Part shown: positions 12,209-23,436 of the stretch, piece after piece
Numbering within the stretch: the first letter of the stretch is position 1
How the letters are laid out: each line of letters begins with the position of its first letter
NCBI GenBank assembly: GCA_019096065.1
Contig: JAGUCH010000008.1
Coordinates: 4,407,001 to 4,471,000, forward strand
Direction: 5' to 3'
From: Paracyclopina nana
Lineage: Eukaryota; Arthropoda; Copepoda; Cyclopoida; Cyclopettidae
Length of the DNA stretch: 64,000 nucleotides
The notes under the pieces: generated by a model
Told to the model about the DNA's origin: nothing
Seen by the model: only the letters and a program-made list of their open reading frames with translations
Database searches by the model: none
Position numbers and translations under genes: made by a program

Positions 12209-13573
12209 TTATTTCCGAATAATATACACGTTTGGATCAGTATCAATCTTGTCCTCGAGCTTCATGGGGCTGATTCCCATGCGACAGCAGATTTCGTCAA
12301 AGGTCTTTTGTCCATTGAAAAATTGGTAGTAATCGCTGGCCGCGCCCGTGACGCCTCCGACATTGCTTGCCCCCAAAGATCCGGCCACGTTGTTGGCATC
12401 CGGAACGTACACGGGATACTTGTGGACTCTCCGCAAAATGCCATGCATCACGAGAAATTGTACAAGTCGACCCTCGTCCACGTTCAGGTTTTCTTTGGGC
12501 CGAAATCTCTGGCAAATATCGCTGACAGTCGTGTGGTTATTGAAGTCTGACACCATTGCCAAAATTCGGCTGAACGGGGGATTGGGTGGAGCTGGTCGTT
12601 CCTCTCCCTCATCAGACTCATCATCTGGAGGTGGGTCGCATTTGATGGCCTCCATGAACTTGGCCCTCAGCTCTCGGTTCTCTCGAAGTTCAATCAGTCT
12701 AGGAGTTGTGCAGTAGACATTGCTGTACATGAAAATGGGCACTATGTCAACGACGTTGTGGTACAGGAGATTTTGAATGCAGGCCCGCACTAAGCCGGTC
12801 TCCACTCCAGCCTCGGCTGCGATACGGGAGCAATGGAACACGCCATCGATGAAGGGCAAAATTTGCTGAGTGGTCAGGTCCCATTCTTCGCTGTCTTCGC
12901 TGGGCCTCTGATCCGGCTTAGGCAGCTCAACATCGTACATCAAGATAGGTACGTCCCAATCATGAACTGGCTTCGGATCAGGCTTGATGGAAATAACTTT
13001 GAGCATCAGCGTGTACTTTTCGACCACCGTGATGCATTCGCCCTTCATGTTAAGCTTGCTGCAAAATTACATCATGATATCTTATTAGCACTTGATTGCA
13101 AATTTTGGCACTTACGCGTGAACTGTATCGAGCAACGATTGGAGCTTGGGCGTGTTCTCCTCCTTGTACAAGAAGCCATCAGCCAATTCGAGGTCAACCA
13201 AGAAGTTGGACAACTTGATCAAGGCTGGCTCGTATTGGACAGTCCTCGACCATGGGTAGCACACAAAGCAAACATTGAACATGAACTGGTTCCTCTTGTA
13301 CTTCTCGTCTTTCAGAATAATGGGATATCCACAAATCTTGCGATCAAGAGCGTTGACAGTCAAGGGAGCCCTAGCCAATTGAGGCTTTGGAATGATGAAG
13401 ACACTGATGGCCTCAAAGACATCTTTGGTGATGACATCAAGGCCCTTGGCTGGTGATTGGCACCGAATCATGGGCCCGGCAATGGGGTGAAACTCCGCGA
13501 AGAAAATACTACGGATGGGACCCAATCTGCCACAGCCCTCGTAGGGATCATTGTCAGGATTTTCGTAATTCAT
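12209..13573 (-). CDS. NPRL2: GATOR1 complex subunit NPRL2 (nitrogen permease regulator 2-like)
   Basis: Two exons on the reverse strand (13116-13573, then 12209-13058) joined by a 57-bp intron encode 435 residues, slightly longer than known animal NPRL2 proteins. The N terminus (IRSIFFAEFHPIAGPMI) and later stretches (LLYHNVVDIVPIFMYSN; a C-terminal ICCRMGISP segment) are characteristic of the family. NPRL2 forms the GATOR1 complex with NPRL3 and DEPDC5; this complex is the GTPase-activating factor for Rag GTPases and so restrains TORC1 at the lysosome when amino acids are scarce. The stop codon lies inside an AAATAAAA stretch that can serve as the polyadenylation signal. The start ATG overlaps the stop of MED11 by four bases, which is most unusual in an animal genome; see findings. 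Confidence 0.93.
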
Positions 13574-13980
13574 TGTGTGTTTCTTTGTTGCTGCTGCTGT
13601 TTAACTGCAAGAGCTTGCTTTTGGGCAGGTGTGAGCGTGGCTTGTTGGCGAAGTCTGTCCAACTCGGTGATTCGGGTTTTGACGTGCTCGAGGCGATGCC
13701 AAGCGGATTGCAAGACCTTTTGCGATGGGTATGAGCTGCCCTCGTGAGGATGCCCCGTTGAGACTTGAGTCAAGTATTTGATCTGTTCTGACAATTTGGT
13801 GTCGACGCTCTTGATATTGGTCATCACCTGCTGGACATTCGAGTCCACAGCTTTTTGGCTCGGCCGATCACGAGCTATTTCTTGGAGTGAATTTCCAGCA
13901 CTCTTCAGGATGGCAATCACGTCCTCCTCGATCTGCTCAAGCTGTTCAATTCTGGCCTCGGCCGGGGATGTTGTTGACAT
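13570..13980 (-). CDS. MED11: Mediator complex subunit 11
   Basis: A single exon encodes 136 residues, close to the usual length for the family. The beginning (ARIEQLEQIEEDVIAILKSA) and the following helix (GNSLQEIARDRPSQKAVD) match the MED11 signature that forms the head-module helical bundle with MED22. Mediator bridges transcription factors and RNA polymerase II in the nucleus. The C terminus is a glutamine run (KQQQQQQR). The stop TGA shares four bases with the NPRL2 ATG. No splice donor is obvious inside the ORF. Upstream, 495 bp separate it from divergently transcribed MON1. Confidence 0.92.
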   Translation of the reverse strand: MSTTSPAEARIEQLEQIEEDVIAILKSAGNSLQEIARDRPSQKAVDSNVQQVMTNIKSVDTKLSEQIKYLTQVSTGHPHEGSSYPSQKVLQSAWHRLEHVKTRITELDRLRQQATLTPAQKQALAVKQQQQQRNTQ

Positions 13981-14475
13981 GCTCTAAATAAAAAAAGCAA
14001 TACAGGTTAAACCGGTCTTGAATTCATAGAGGGAGACGAGAGGGAAGAATGTGATGGAAGGTATTTGAACTCACCAAAAAGTTGCAATTTCATCGACAAC
14101 TCCACGACGCCCAAAAGACGACGCTCAACAAGATCAAAAGTAAGCTTGATCACCTAGCTGAGGCTAGCTCTGAGATCGCGTTGTTCAGATTTTTTGCCGG
14201 ATCGAAAACAAGTCATAAGAATTCGCAAAGAAAATAAAGAAAAAAGGCTATTATTTTCCATGAAATCTGCTAACTGTTAGCTTCAAAATACAGACCAAAA
14301 AATAGTAAATGACTGATCAAAGTGTTTTTATTGATGTGATTTGTTGTTTGCTTTTAAACTGTTGGGTGGGAATGTTAACCTGGTCTTCACGTGAAAATGC
14401 AGCTCGGGCTTTCATCACAAAGGGGCGAAATCAAAACAATCTGGAACAGTTGTCAAATGTAAAAGGAAAAAGGAA
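13981..14475. promoter_or_regulatory. Head-to-head spacer between MED11 and MON1
   Basis: The start codons of two divergent housekeeping genes are 495 bp apart, so this spacer must contain both promoters and 5' UTRs. I see no TATA box at a convincing position on either strand. A bidirectional promoter is inferred from the arrangement only. Confidence 0.45.
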
Positions 14476-16244
14476 ATGGCTGATGCCGAGCCTGCGAGGG
14501 AAAAGCCCGTTCAAAGTGGCTTGATTATAAAGGATGAGAACGTCGAGGAGGCCATTCAAGCAGTGGCTCAGAACTTAAATAATGAAGGTGACATTGAAAA
14601 GAGTATTGAAGAGAGGTTGAGATCAGCATCGCTGACTGGGTCTATTCAAGAAATTGAGGGCCACATCACGCCAGATGAAGACGAGTTCCATGATGCCAAA
14701 GCTGTCTTAAGCCCTCAAATATCTATCCAAAAAGAGGAGGACACGCCTATTTCAAACAACGATGATTCAGCCTTGAGCACAACATGGAAGTCTCAAAGGA
14801 AGCATTTCTTCATATTGTCTGAAGCTGGAAAGCCGATTTACAGCCGTCATGGGGACGAAGACCAATTGGCCGCTCTGATGGCTGTCATGCAAGCAACCGT
14901 TTCATTTGTTCAAGATATGGGAGACAACATTCGAGCCATAAGAGCCAAGGGAACGTCGATCGTGTTCCTGAATAGGAGGCCTCTGATTCTGGTGGCTGTT
15001 TCGCACACCACAGAGAGTGTCACTCAACTCATCGTTCAATTGACCTACCTCTATCATCAAGTGTTGTCAGTCCTCACTCTGAGCCAATTATCAAGAATTT
15101 TCGAACAAAAGAAAGGGTATGGTTATGAAGTATTAAGCTTTATTAAAGTCATGTCAACATTTCACAAAATTCTAGGTATGATCTCCGCCGAATGATAGCT
15201 GGCTCGGAGAGATTACTTGACAGCCTAGCAGTTTCTATGGAGCAGGATCCTGCTCCCTACATTTTGTCTGCTGTCAAAGTTCTACCAATGCCCTCGAGTC
15301 TTCGTGATAATATCTCTTCTGTGATCAAGCAGCATTGCAGCAAAGCCCAAAATGTGGTGTTTGCTCTGCTCATTGCTGGCAACCAACTCATCACTCTGGT
15401 CAGAATGAAAAAGTATTACATTCATCCAGCTGATTTGCACCTCATTTTCAACCTGGTGAGCTCCAGTGAGTCATTCAAATTATCCGAAAGTTGGACCCCG
15501 ATATGTCTGCCTAAATTTGACTCAAGGTAACTACTAGAAATCCCGATTTCATGTGAGTTTGAGCGACTAAATATTTGACTTTCAGTGGGTTCATGCATGC
15601 TCATGTTTCGTATCTAAGTGAAGACAGTCCGGTGTGCCTATTCATGCTCACTGTGGAGCGAGACATTTTCTTCGACCTCTCTGAAGCCCGCAAAAAGATT
15701 GTCAATGTAAGACACAATCAAAAAATACCTTTTAGATGAATCAGTTTTTTTTTCTTTCCAGTCTCTAGAAAAGACCGGAAATCGAGCAAAGGTAGAGGAG
15801 CTGATCAACAACGAGGAGTTTTTGAAGCCCAAGGAAATAGGAGTGCCTGAAATCCGTCACTACATCTACAAATCCAAGACTACAGCTCAGTTCCTCACCT
15901 CGCACGTGGCTCCATATGACGAAGAAGACAAAATGATGAGGCTGAAAAGCATCTATTTCATCCTGCAAAGTCGCTTGCATTCCTTGAACAGGCCTTTCAA
16001 ACTACTCTCCTACAGTGGCTCATACGAAAATGTTATAGCTTGGGTGCGTTCACTTTAATTGTATTTGAAGGAGCTATATAATGACTTTTCAATATAATTT
16101 CAGACTACCCAAGCATTTGAGGTGTACGCTGCTTTTGATGCCATCACAGAGAAGCAGGAGGCTTTTGCAGCAGTCAATAAGCTACTGAAGTGGGCAAAAA
16201 AGGAGGAGAGCAACCTGTTCATTCTGTCCTCTCCTACATTCTGA
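14476..16244 (+). CDS. MON1: Vacuolar fusion protein MON1
   Basis: Five exons (14476-15116, 15176-15526, 15586-15706, 15762-16043, 16104-16244) with introns of 55-60 bp encode 511 residues. After an acidic, low-complexity N terminus of about 110 residues, the family signature begins at WKSQRKHFFILSEAGKPIYS, the first longin domain. It is followed by VVLNRRPL-like strands (IVFLNRRPLILVAVS), GYDLRRMIAGSERLLDSL, and the later longin segments ending in NLFILSSPTF. MON1 with CCZ1 is the exchange factor that activates Rab7 on endosomes and drives early-to-late endosome conversion. AATAAA occurs a few bases after the stop. The gene is divergent from MED11 and convergent with UQCRH, 60 bp away. Confidence 0.94.
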
Positions 16245-16304
16245 ATAATAAAGAAAAAGCCTTTTTAGCTATCAACGGGACTAAAGCTTGTATTTTCCCC
16301 ATAT

Positions 16305-16568
16305 TTACTTCAATTTGCTAAAGATTTTATCGGCCGCACAGTGGTCCATGCAATGGTAAAAGTCCAGGATTTCTTCCAAGCATGTTTCAGTGGTCTTGCT
16401 TTTGCTTGACACGCGTTCATTGCATTCATCCAACCTCTGCTTGTAGCTGGTGCAGTGGTCTGCTGCGCAGTGCTCACGGATTGCTGTGCCAGGATCAACC
16501 AATTCTTCCTCCTCCTCCTCCTCTTCCTCAGCATGAACCTTGGGGACGATTTTCTCAGCGACCGACAT
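16305..16568 (-). CDS. UQCRH: Cytochrome b-c1 complex subunit 6 (hinge protein)
   Basis: A single coding exon of 87 residues. An acidic run (about ten glutamates at residues 14-22) precedes the twin-CX9C-like part: HCAADHC, LDECNERV, TCLEEILDFYHCMDHC. This is the hinge protein of mitochondrial respiratory complex III, which sits in the intermembrane space beside cytochrome c1 and is stabilised by disulfides. The acidic run is typical. The start is the only ATG that gives the family N terminus. The 3' end lies 60 bp from that of MON1, and the 5' side faces SETD1. Confidence 0.93.
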   Translation of the reverse strand: MSVAEKIVPKVHAEEEEEEEEELVDPGTAIREHCAADHCTSYKQRLDECNERVSSKSKTTETCLEEILDFYHCMDHCAADKIFSKLK

Positions 16569-17240
16569 GCTGACACCAAAGTTTACTGAAAAGCAGATGA
16601 CAACTTTGAAAGAGCATTAGCGATAGCTTTGAAAGGGCAAATGCACCTCTTTTGTGGATTGAATTGGAGAAAAGAGACCAACTTGGGCCAAAATATGGCG
16701 ATGACGGTGGGGTAAATAGAGTTAGTGCCTTAAACTGGATGAAAAACGACAAAGTCTCTCAAAAAGTGCCAAGTCTTTCAGTGTTTTGTCGATTGTTGAC
16801 AAACTAGTCTTACCCACTTGAATACAGCGTTCTAATTTTTACTTTTTGAGTATCTAGTGCTTTGTTTCTATCATTCCCGCCACACGGCTCGAATTTTGCC
16901 TAAATAATTCGGCCAAAAAAAGAAACCCTTTTTACCAATATTTTGACTGAAACCTACTTCTTGATCTGGATAAAGTGAGCATTCCGCTTAATTTTTGAAA
17001 ACATTGTAGCTATTAAAGAACGAATTGTAGAGAAAAATGCAGATTTATTCTATTCATTGGATTTTTTTCGTCAAATCGACATAGGTTCGATCTCGCGCCA
17101 CAGCCAATAAGTGAGGACGCAGTGAGCAACAACAGCAGACTAACGCAAAATTTGGGAAAAAGAAAAACAAACATCAAGGCTGTTAAAGAGAGGCTGGAGA
17201 TGAAGGCTGGTCAATCCCCGAGCATGAGCGACGCAAACTG
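16569..17240. promoter_or_regulatory. Head-to-head spacer between UQCRH and SETD1
   Basis: 672 bp separate the divergent start codons of UQCRH and SETD1. No TATA box stands out. The part near 17090-17220 is probably SETD1 5' UTR. It contains an out-of-frame ATG about 17 bases before the chosen SETD1 start. Confidence 0.45.
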
Positions 17241-20200
17241 ATGAATCACAGCAGTGGTCTCAGCGGGGGCTCGGCCCCTCAACAGCCGCACCCGAACGGG
17301 GGCTTTGGCGTTGGGGGGCACCGACACCACTCGACGGCTGGTGGAGATCACCCTCCACCGCCCAAATGGCATTCGTACAAGATGCTTGTGGATCCGACCA
17401 TACACAAAGGTGCCCCGAAAATGATGCGCTACGACGGCCTCATTGTACCGGGCAATCCTCATCATGTGCCACCAACTTTGACTGATCCCAGGAACAAACT
17501 GCCAAATGCCCTGTGGAGGAGGATGGAACCCATGGACTTGCCAGTACCCAAGTTTAAAATTGACGAGTTTTATGTTGGAGAACCGCCGAAAGTTGAGGTC
17601 ACTGTCGAGAACATGAATGACAACATTGATAAAGCCTTTTTAAGACGCATGGTAGAAAAGTTTGGAGTGATCGAGGAGATTGATATTTATTATCATCCAG
17701 TCACTGGCAAGCACCTGGGCTTGGCTCATTTGTGCTTCGAAGAGGTCAAATCCGCCAAGGAGTGTGCGAGAGTTCTGCATGGCAAGTCTGTGATGGGTCT
17801 GCAGCTCAATTGCTACGTTGATCCTCTTGCCAAGTCGTGCAATAAAGTTTTTGCTGAGCTCACCGAGGAGAAAAAACCAGAACCGCCTCCTCCGCTGCCT
17901 CCTCCTCCTCCACCAGTTGTCAATCAGCAGCAGCTTCCATTACACCCGGCTCTTGAAGAGCACCAGCAGACTGAATTCGACGAAGATCCCATGCTCCATG
18001 AAAATCTGTCCCCTCACGTACAGAATGATGCATGGCCTGGCAATAATTTTCGAAGGCGGGAAGGAGGCCGTGAGGATCCGAGGAGAACCAAGTCTATCGA
18101 TCGAGACCGAAGAGGCAGCCGTGATACTTACCGTGAAACTCGCAAAAGCGAAGATCAACCTGACTTGGCATCCAACAGTGACGATCGCTATCAAGTGACC
18201 AGATTCGATCCGAACTATTGGCAAGCTCAAGCTGCTCAATATGCTGCGTCTGTCCAGCAACAAGGTCCACCTGACGACGAACTGAAAAATGAGGTGCCTG
18301 AGGTAAAAGAAGAAAATGAGCTCAATGATGATGACGAGGGCAGTGATCACAAAATTGACCTTGACACGAGACTGAAGCAACTCATGAAAGGCAGGGCAAT
18401 GCCTTCATTCTTGCATGAACTTAACGGCTCAGAGGATGAATCAGAGGAGGAGGCTGCTAAGGTTTCTGCGGATCAAAAGCAAAGCCTTGAAACAGTGATG
18501 CAAGCCAAGCTCGAGCCTCCTGTTTTCAATGAGGATCCACCCCTGAGTCGTCCTCCATCACCATTTAAATCTGAGAGCCATTACCTGACTTGCCATCAGA
18601 GCTGGCAGGCGGAAAGATTGGACGAGTTCAACAAACTGCACAAACTGGTTAAGGGATCGCCCAAGTCTGACGATCGCATGTCCATGTCTAGCCTTTCTAG
18701 TGTGGAAAACAATATACTGGAGCATGGGGCTGCCAATGGGAATAATTATTACGGGTATTATCCGCCGCCGCCAGGGTATGACCCTATGGCTCCTCCCAAT
18801 CAGGCTTGGTATGGTCAGCATTACATGCAGCCCCCGAATCAGTGGCCTCCAGGGTATAATGTTCCACACCAGCATGGAGAGTACCCGGACTACTATGATC
18901 CTCAAGGAACGTGGCAAGACCCCTATGCAGTAATCAAAGAAAGCCTGAAGGCTGGCAAGTCCGACCGCAACGTATTCCGTCCGATCATTAAGTATGCAGA
19001 GTTTTGGCAGTTATTTGAGAACTATTTTTCTAATGCTTACTAATAGGGAAGCGGTCAATGCTGTAGTAGATGATCTCACCAACACCCTGACCAAAGACAT
19101 GAACAAGCGAATGTGCGAGACCCTGGCTATCTACCTTTTCGAAAAATGGTGGCAAGAGCAAGAAACCAAGTACAAAGCAAAGGTAAAAATTATTTTTCTT
19201 TTCATTCTTCGAAGCCGGTTTTTATCAGCTATTTTTCAGCATTCTAACGTGCCATCTGTCAAAGGTCTTGCTGCTAAAATATTACCTAGTACAAAACCCA
19301 CTTTGAACAGCACCACAGCAGCCTTGAAAGATGAGCCATCAACAACCCCTGTGTCCAAGCTCCCTAGAATTCCACGAGCTGAAGACATTTCTACGCTTTT
19401 CGATAAACACCGTGAGAGCCTTGAGACCACTGGTCTCAGAGCATCTTCGTTTGGCTTCGGCTTCAGGGGAACTATCCCCAAATTGCCTGCTTTCAAAAAG
19501 AAGGCCAACTTGTCTTCTCAGTCGACATCCAAGTCATCCTCATCCAAGTCATCAAAGAAAAGATATTCTTCTGACGATGAGAAATCGAGCTCAAAGAAAA
19601 AGTCCTCTGAGAAGAGACGTGAGCAAGAAAAACGAAGGGAAGAAAGGCGAAAAGATGTGGAAAAGGCAAAGGAGGATAAGAAATCTGCCCAGCCAAGTTC
19701 CAGTAAAAAGAACACATTGTCTTCGATTTACAGTGCTCTTTACTCTGACACTGACGAGTCCAAGGACACTGACGCATCCGACGGTGAGGGTAGGAGGTCG
19801 TCTTCTGCCAAAGAGTCCTCTGACAAGGAGAAAAAGCTTCGGAAAAAGAAGAAATCCCCTCCATCCCCTGTGTCTAGGAAGAAGCCCTCTTCCACAGCTA
19901 GCTCGTCATCTTCTGAAAATGAGTCTGAGCGCACACAAGACACGCAAGATTCATTCGATGAGAGGGAAACTGCTGCCAAACGAAGCGACATCAAAAAGGC
20001 TGTGAAGTCCAAAAAACCCTCTGAACTAGTCGACGAGTCGTCACAGGAGCCTCCGGGACGCAAATCCTCTGGCAGTTCGTCGTCATCGTCGAGTAGTGCC
20101 TCTTCATCTGATTCCTCCTCATCCTCTAGCTCGGACAACGAACCAGAGACCAGGAAAAAGCCAGCTCCTATGAAGCGAGCGAGCGAATCACTTCTCAAAT

Positions 20201-21561
20201 CTTCAGCGGCTGCTGTTGAAGGTAAAGTCACTAAAACGGACGATGATGACAACGAAGCAGAAGAATCTGGTGAACCTCCCTCGCATATTTCTGATCACTG
20301 CTACGCGAAACCTACCGCAGCGGACGAAAAGCGTGAAAATGAGAACTTCGAAAACCAATTTGCAAATGATCATGGATACACGAGGCCCAGGACACCTCCT
20401 GCGAAGCCTGCTAAGCCAGCCAAGCCTGCATCGAAAATTGCTCCACCAAAGCCTGTGGCAAAGCCAGCAACTCCCACAATTCCAGATGAGCCATCTTGGC
20501 CAAGGAAAACGTATAAGCAACGATCCACCCGTGAGGAATTTGACATTGTGTATAAATTCTTGACGAAGGGACTCGATCTTGAGGACATAAAATACTTGAA
20601 GCTCTCGTATAACATGATGCTAGAGCGGCAGGATATGTCGAAAATGCTGAACTACACTCACTGGGTGGACCATACAGTCACTGACATTCCAGAGCCTCCT
20701 CTGAAAAAGAGGAGGAAGTTGGAGGGCGACTTTTCCAAACCTCACTTGACTGGCAGTTGTCGTTCCGAAGGATATTATAAGATGGACCCAAGAGAAAAGA
20801 GAAGAACGAAATATCATTTGCAGCGGTCTGACGCCGTTGAGCTTGGTGGTCTGGTGAATACTGAGGGATCAGTGACCAAGGCCAAAATGGTCACCGCCCA
20901 GAGTATGTCACGAGAGGCTAGAAGCACACAGAGGCGGCAACTTGCTGTGCTTGGTGATGATGCAATTACTTCAGATCTTCTTAAATTCAATCAGCTAAAG
21001 GTACTTTATTCTGTTGTCTGCCTCTTATATAAGTTAGCGGCAGCCTAATGCATTAATTTTTTTTGCAGTTCCGAAGGAAAAATCTTACGTTTGGCAAATC
21101 CTCTATTCACGATTGGGGCCTGTTTGCCCGAGAGGACATCGGTGCTGATGAAATGGTTATTGAGTACGTGGGTAACGTGGTCCGACCTGTTTTGTCAGAT
21201 GTTCGTGAGAAGCGCTACGAAAAGCAGGGAATCGGATCTTCGTACCTCTTCCGAATCGACCAAGATTATGTGGTAGATGCCACCAAAATGGGCAATCTTG
21301 CTCGATTCATCAACCATAGCTGTGATGTGAGTAGAGAATCTCTATTTTCCAAGTGTTGAGTTAAAACTATTGATCACTTTTCCATAGCCCAACTGTTATG
21401 CAAAAATAATTACGATTGACGGAGAGAAGAAAATCGTCATCTACTCCAGGCAAGCTATCGCTTATGGAGAAGAAATCACGTACGACTACAAGTTTCCCAT
21501 TGAGGACGAGAAGATTCATTGTCTGTGTGGATCGAAAAATTGTCGAAAGTATCTCAATTAG
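17241..21561 (+). CDS. SETD1: Histone H3 lysine-4 methyltransferase SETD1 (Set1/COMPASS)
   Basis: Five exons (17241-18991, 19047-19182, 19240-21000, 21069-21326, 21388-21561) encode about 1359 residues. In order: a TDPRNK motif near residue 82 resembling the WDR82-binding DPR motif; an RRM at about 115-200; a long acidic, proline- and serine-rich middle including a Tyr/Pro-rich stretch ([15 protein letters not shown]) and several Ser runs; an N-SET region ([19 protein letters not shown]); then the SET domain from about 1216 with [28 protein letters not shown] and [10 protein letters not shown]; and a post-[16 protein letters not shown] at the C terminus. The order is that of SETD1A/B and fly Set1, the main H3K4 di- and trimethylase acting with the COMPASS subunits at promoters. 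The first intron donor is GTATGC and its acceptor follows a TACTAA-like branch site closely. Confidence 0.95.
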
Positions 21562-21709
21562 AAACAATTCGAATGTGTCTTATTTGCATTTTATGATTCT
21601 CTCAATTACGTTTCTATGAAATGTGTGACGCACCCAACATCAACGAGAATATATCGACCTTATTCATAATGTATTTTTGAACTGTATGATACAGGCACGA
21701 ATCAATTGT

Positions 21710-22102
21710 CTAATACGACGAGATGGTGTAGTAGGCCAAGATGACAGCGACAATAAATGCAGTCAATACTGTGAAAAAGTCGAAAATCGGAGGCCTCCGC
21801 TCCGGTGGGTAAACACGAGCTTCCGAGCTTCGCTTTTTCTGTGCACGATTCCTCAACGTTAAGCACTCAGCTTCAAAAAGTTCGTCTTTGACAAAACTGC
21901 TCATCTGACTGTTCTTCCAAGTGCGGTATTCTTCACTAGTCAAATCTTCGAGGCCCATGGAAATTTCAGCCTCGTGAAACTGCCTGTCGTAGTCGTCATT
22001 GGGAGCATCATCATCGGCGTCGTCGTCATTATTCAGAATCAGCATTTGATCGTCCATTTCACACCCAGCTCCAAAAAAGTCATCATCGAACTCGACCTCC
22101 AT
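21710..22102 (-). CDS. Predicted tail-anchored membrane protein downstream of MED21
   Basis: An intact frame of 130 residues starts at the ATG at 22100-22102. The N-terminal half is very acidic (EVEFDDDFFGAG, NNDDDADDDAPNDDYD). A middle section reads GLEDLTSEEYRTWKNSQ and is followed by a basic stretch (RNRAQKKRSSEARVYPPERR). The last 23 residues form one hydrophobic segment (FFTVLTAFIVAVILAYYTI), as in C-tail-anchored proteins of the ER or mitochondrial outer membrane. I do not recognise the family. The start lies only 10 bp beyond the MED21 stop on the same strand, so the two may share a transcript. The frame is open upstream to 22159 and overlaps MED21 there, but the residue-20 methionine is the first with the distinctive acidic context. 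Confidence 0.6.
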   Translation of the reverse strand: MEVEFDDDFFGAGCEMDDQMLILNNDDDADDDAPNDDYDRQFHEAEISMGLEDLTSEEYRTWKNSQMSSFVKDELFEAECLTLRNRAQKKRSSEARVYPPERRPPIFDFFTVLTAFIVAVILAYYTISSY

Positions 22103-22112
22103 TTTGGGTGGT

Positions 22113-22619
22113 TCACTTGGAATTACTGTCTTTGAAAGAGGAGAGGTCACTGATGGCAATGCCTTCTAGTTTTTGCATGTCGATTTGAGCTTGAGCGATG
22201 TCATGAAGTGCGGCCTGAATTTCCTTCAGCGTAGCTTCTCCTTGCTTAACAACGTCTTCTAGTTTGCAGGCAGCTTCGAGGTTCTCTTCTTCCAACTTTT
22301 GGAGGCTGGCACTTTGCAGCCCGATGGAGGACTCTTCATTGGGAAGGGAATCAATCAGCACTTCAATGTCTTTCGCCGTTCTGGCGATGAGTTGAGCAAA
22401 AAGCACAGTATGATCCTCGTTTTGTTGAGACTGTTGCTGGGGAGTTTTGTTTCCAAATCCAGGAAATTGGGAAGGGACGGCCAATTGTTGGAGAATGCCG
22501 AGACTGTTCGTGAAATTGTCCGCTTGCTGAAATTCAAATTTAGAGAGGCAGTAAAATATTTGCAAGAAACGACTTACCTGATTGACAGCGTCTTGAAGCT
22601 GCGTTAGCCGATCAGCCAT
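22113..22619 (-). CDS. MED21: Mediator complex subunit 21
   Basis: Two exons (22578-22619 and 22113-22526) flank a 51-bp intron that happens to be open in frame, so a naive ORF reads through it. Spliced, they give 151 residues beginning MADRLTQLQDAVNQ and continuing QADNFTNSLGILQQ, the diagnostic MED21 N terminus. The rest is helical (VLFAQLIARTAKDIEVLIDSLP; a long coiled coil after residue 85), as expected for the MED7-MED21 hinge of the Mediator middle module. The ATG at 22617-22619 is chosen because it gives the conserved start; an upstream ATG lies in another frame. The stop is 10 bp before the start of the tail-anchored protein gene. Confidence 0.93.
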   Translation of the reverse strand: MADRLTQLQDAVNQVSRFLQIFYCLSKFEFQQADNFTNSLGILQQLAVPSQFPGFGNKTPQQQSQQNEDHTVLFAQLIARTAKDIEVLIDSLPNEESSIGLQSASLQKLEEENLEAACKLEDVVKQGEATLKEIQAALHDIAQAQIDMQKLEGIAISDLSSFKDSNSK

Positions 22620-23435
22620 TCTACCATGGAAATTCGCCACATTGAACGCGATGACTAATTCTCTGGCCTTTTCACGTCAAAATCAATGTTTTTTTTTTTT
22701 GTAAGGAAAAGGGAGCAGTTCCCGATACTAACCCAGAAATAGGCTGAAAATGTCAACAAAAACGCCAGTTTCAAAAATAAAAATTATAAACAAAGAAATA
22801 ACTTTTTTAGAAAATTGAAATGAATTAACCATGATTTTAAGTTCTCCTAGAAACACCAATATGAAGCACTAATATGCACTTAAGCTGAATCATTATTTAA
22901 GTTGAAGCACCTTTACGATGAAAATAAGCATGACACAGTAAGTTTAGTGAGATTCATGCGTGTAAATTATTCATGTCTTCCACATTTTACTTCATAAACA
23001 AGAATGCAATGCTGAATACAGCTGCTGTACTTCCTCTTCCTTCACTAACTTGCTGCAGTGAGATCAAAACACGTTTCGTGTCGAAAAGACTTAAACGTAA
23101 GTATTTTCCCCCCTTTAGGCTGCAACGATCTTGCTTACTGATCGCAACTAACTAAGCTTTGTTTGATTCCTCGCTAAGACGCAGGAAATTTGCCTAAATT
23201 GACTCGGTTTGCAAACTCGCATCAGCATGGACGCCGGCACCCATTTCACCAAGGTAAATATGGATAACTAGCTCCATCTCTTCTTCCTTAAATGATGATT
23301 GTTCTTTCAATACCATCTTTCGCCTGATCATCGTTGATATGATGAGACATGAACGGCCATCTGAAGTTGCCTCAATTTTCACACATCTCTTGTTGTTTTG
23401 AAAGCGTTCTGAATGCCTTTTCTTTTACCCTGCAG
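22620..23435. promoter_or_regulatory. Spacer between MED21 and the first P2 gene
   Basis: This stretch contains the MED21 promoter and the promoter, 5' UTR exon and first intron of the P2 gene. A pyrimidine tract followed by CTTTAGGCTGC near 23108-23122 resembles the TOP transcription start of ribosomal protein genes, and AAG/GTAAAT near 23252 resembles a donor that would splice to the TGCAG acceptor at 23431-23435. If that exon is used, it contains an out-of-frame ATG near 23227. A short poly-T lies near 22690. Confidence 0.4.
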
Positions 23436-23436
23436 A

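Noticed and set aside
22527-22577. Extra residues inside MED21 (VSRFLQIFYCLSKFEF)
   Set aside because: The block starts GTAAGT and ends TTTCAG and interrupts the conserved NQ-QADNF junction, so it is a 51-bp intron that happens to be open.
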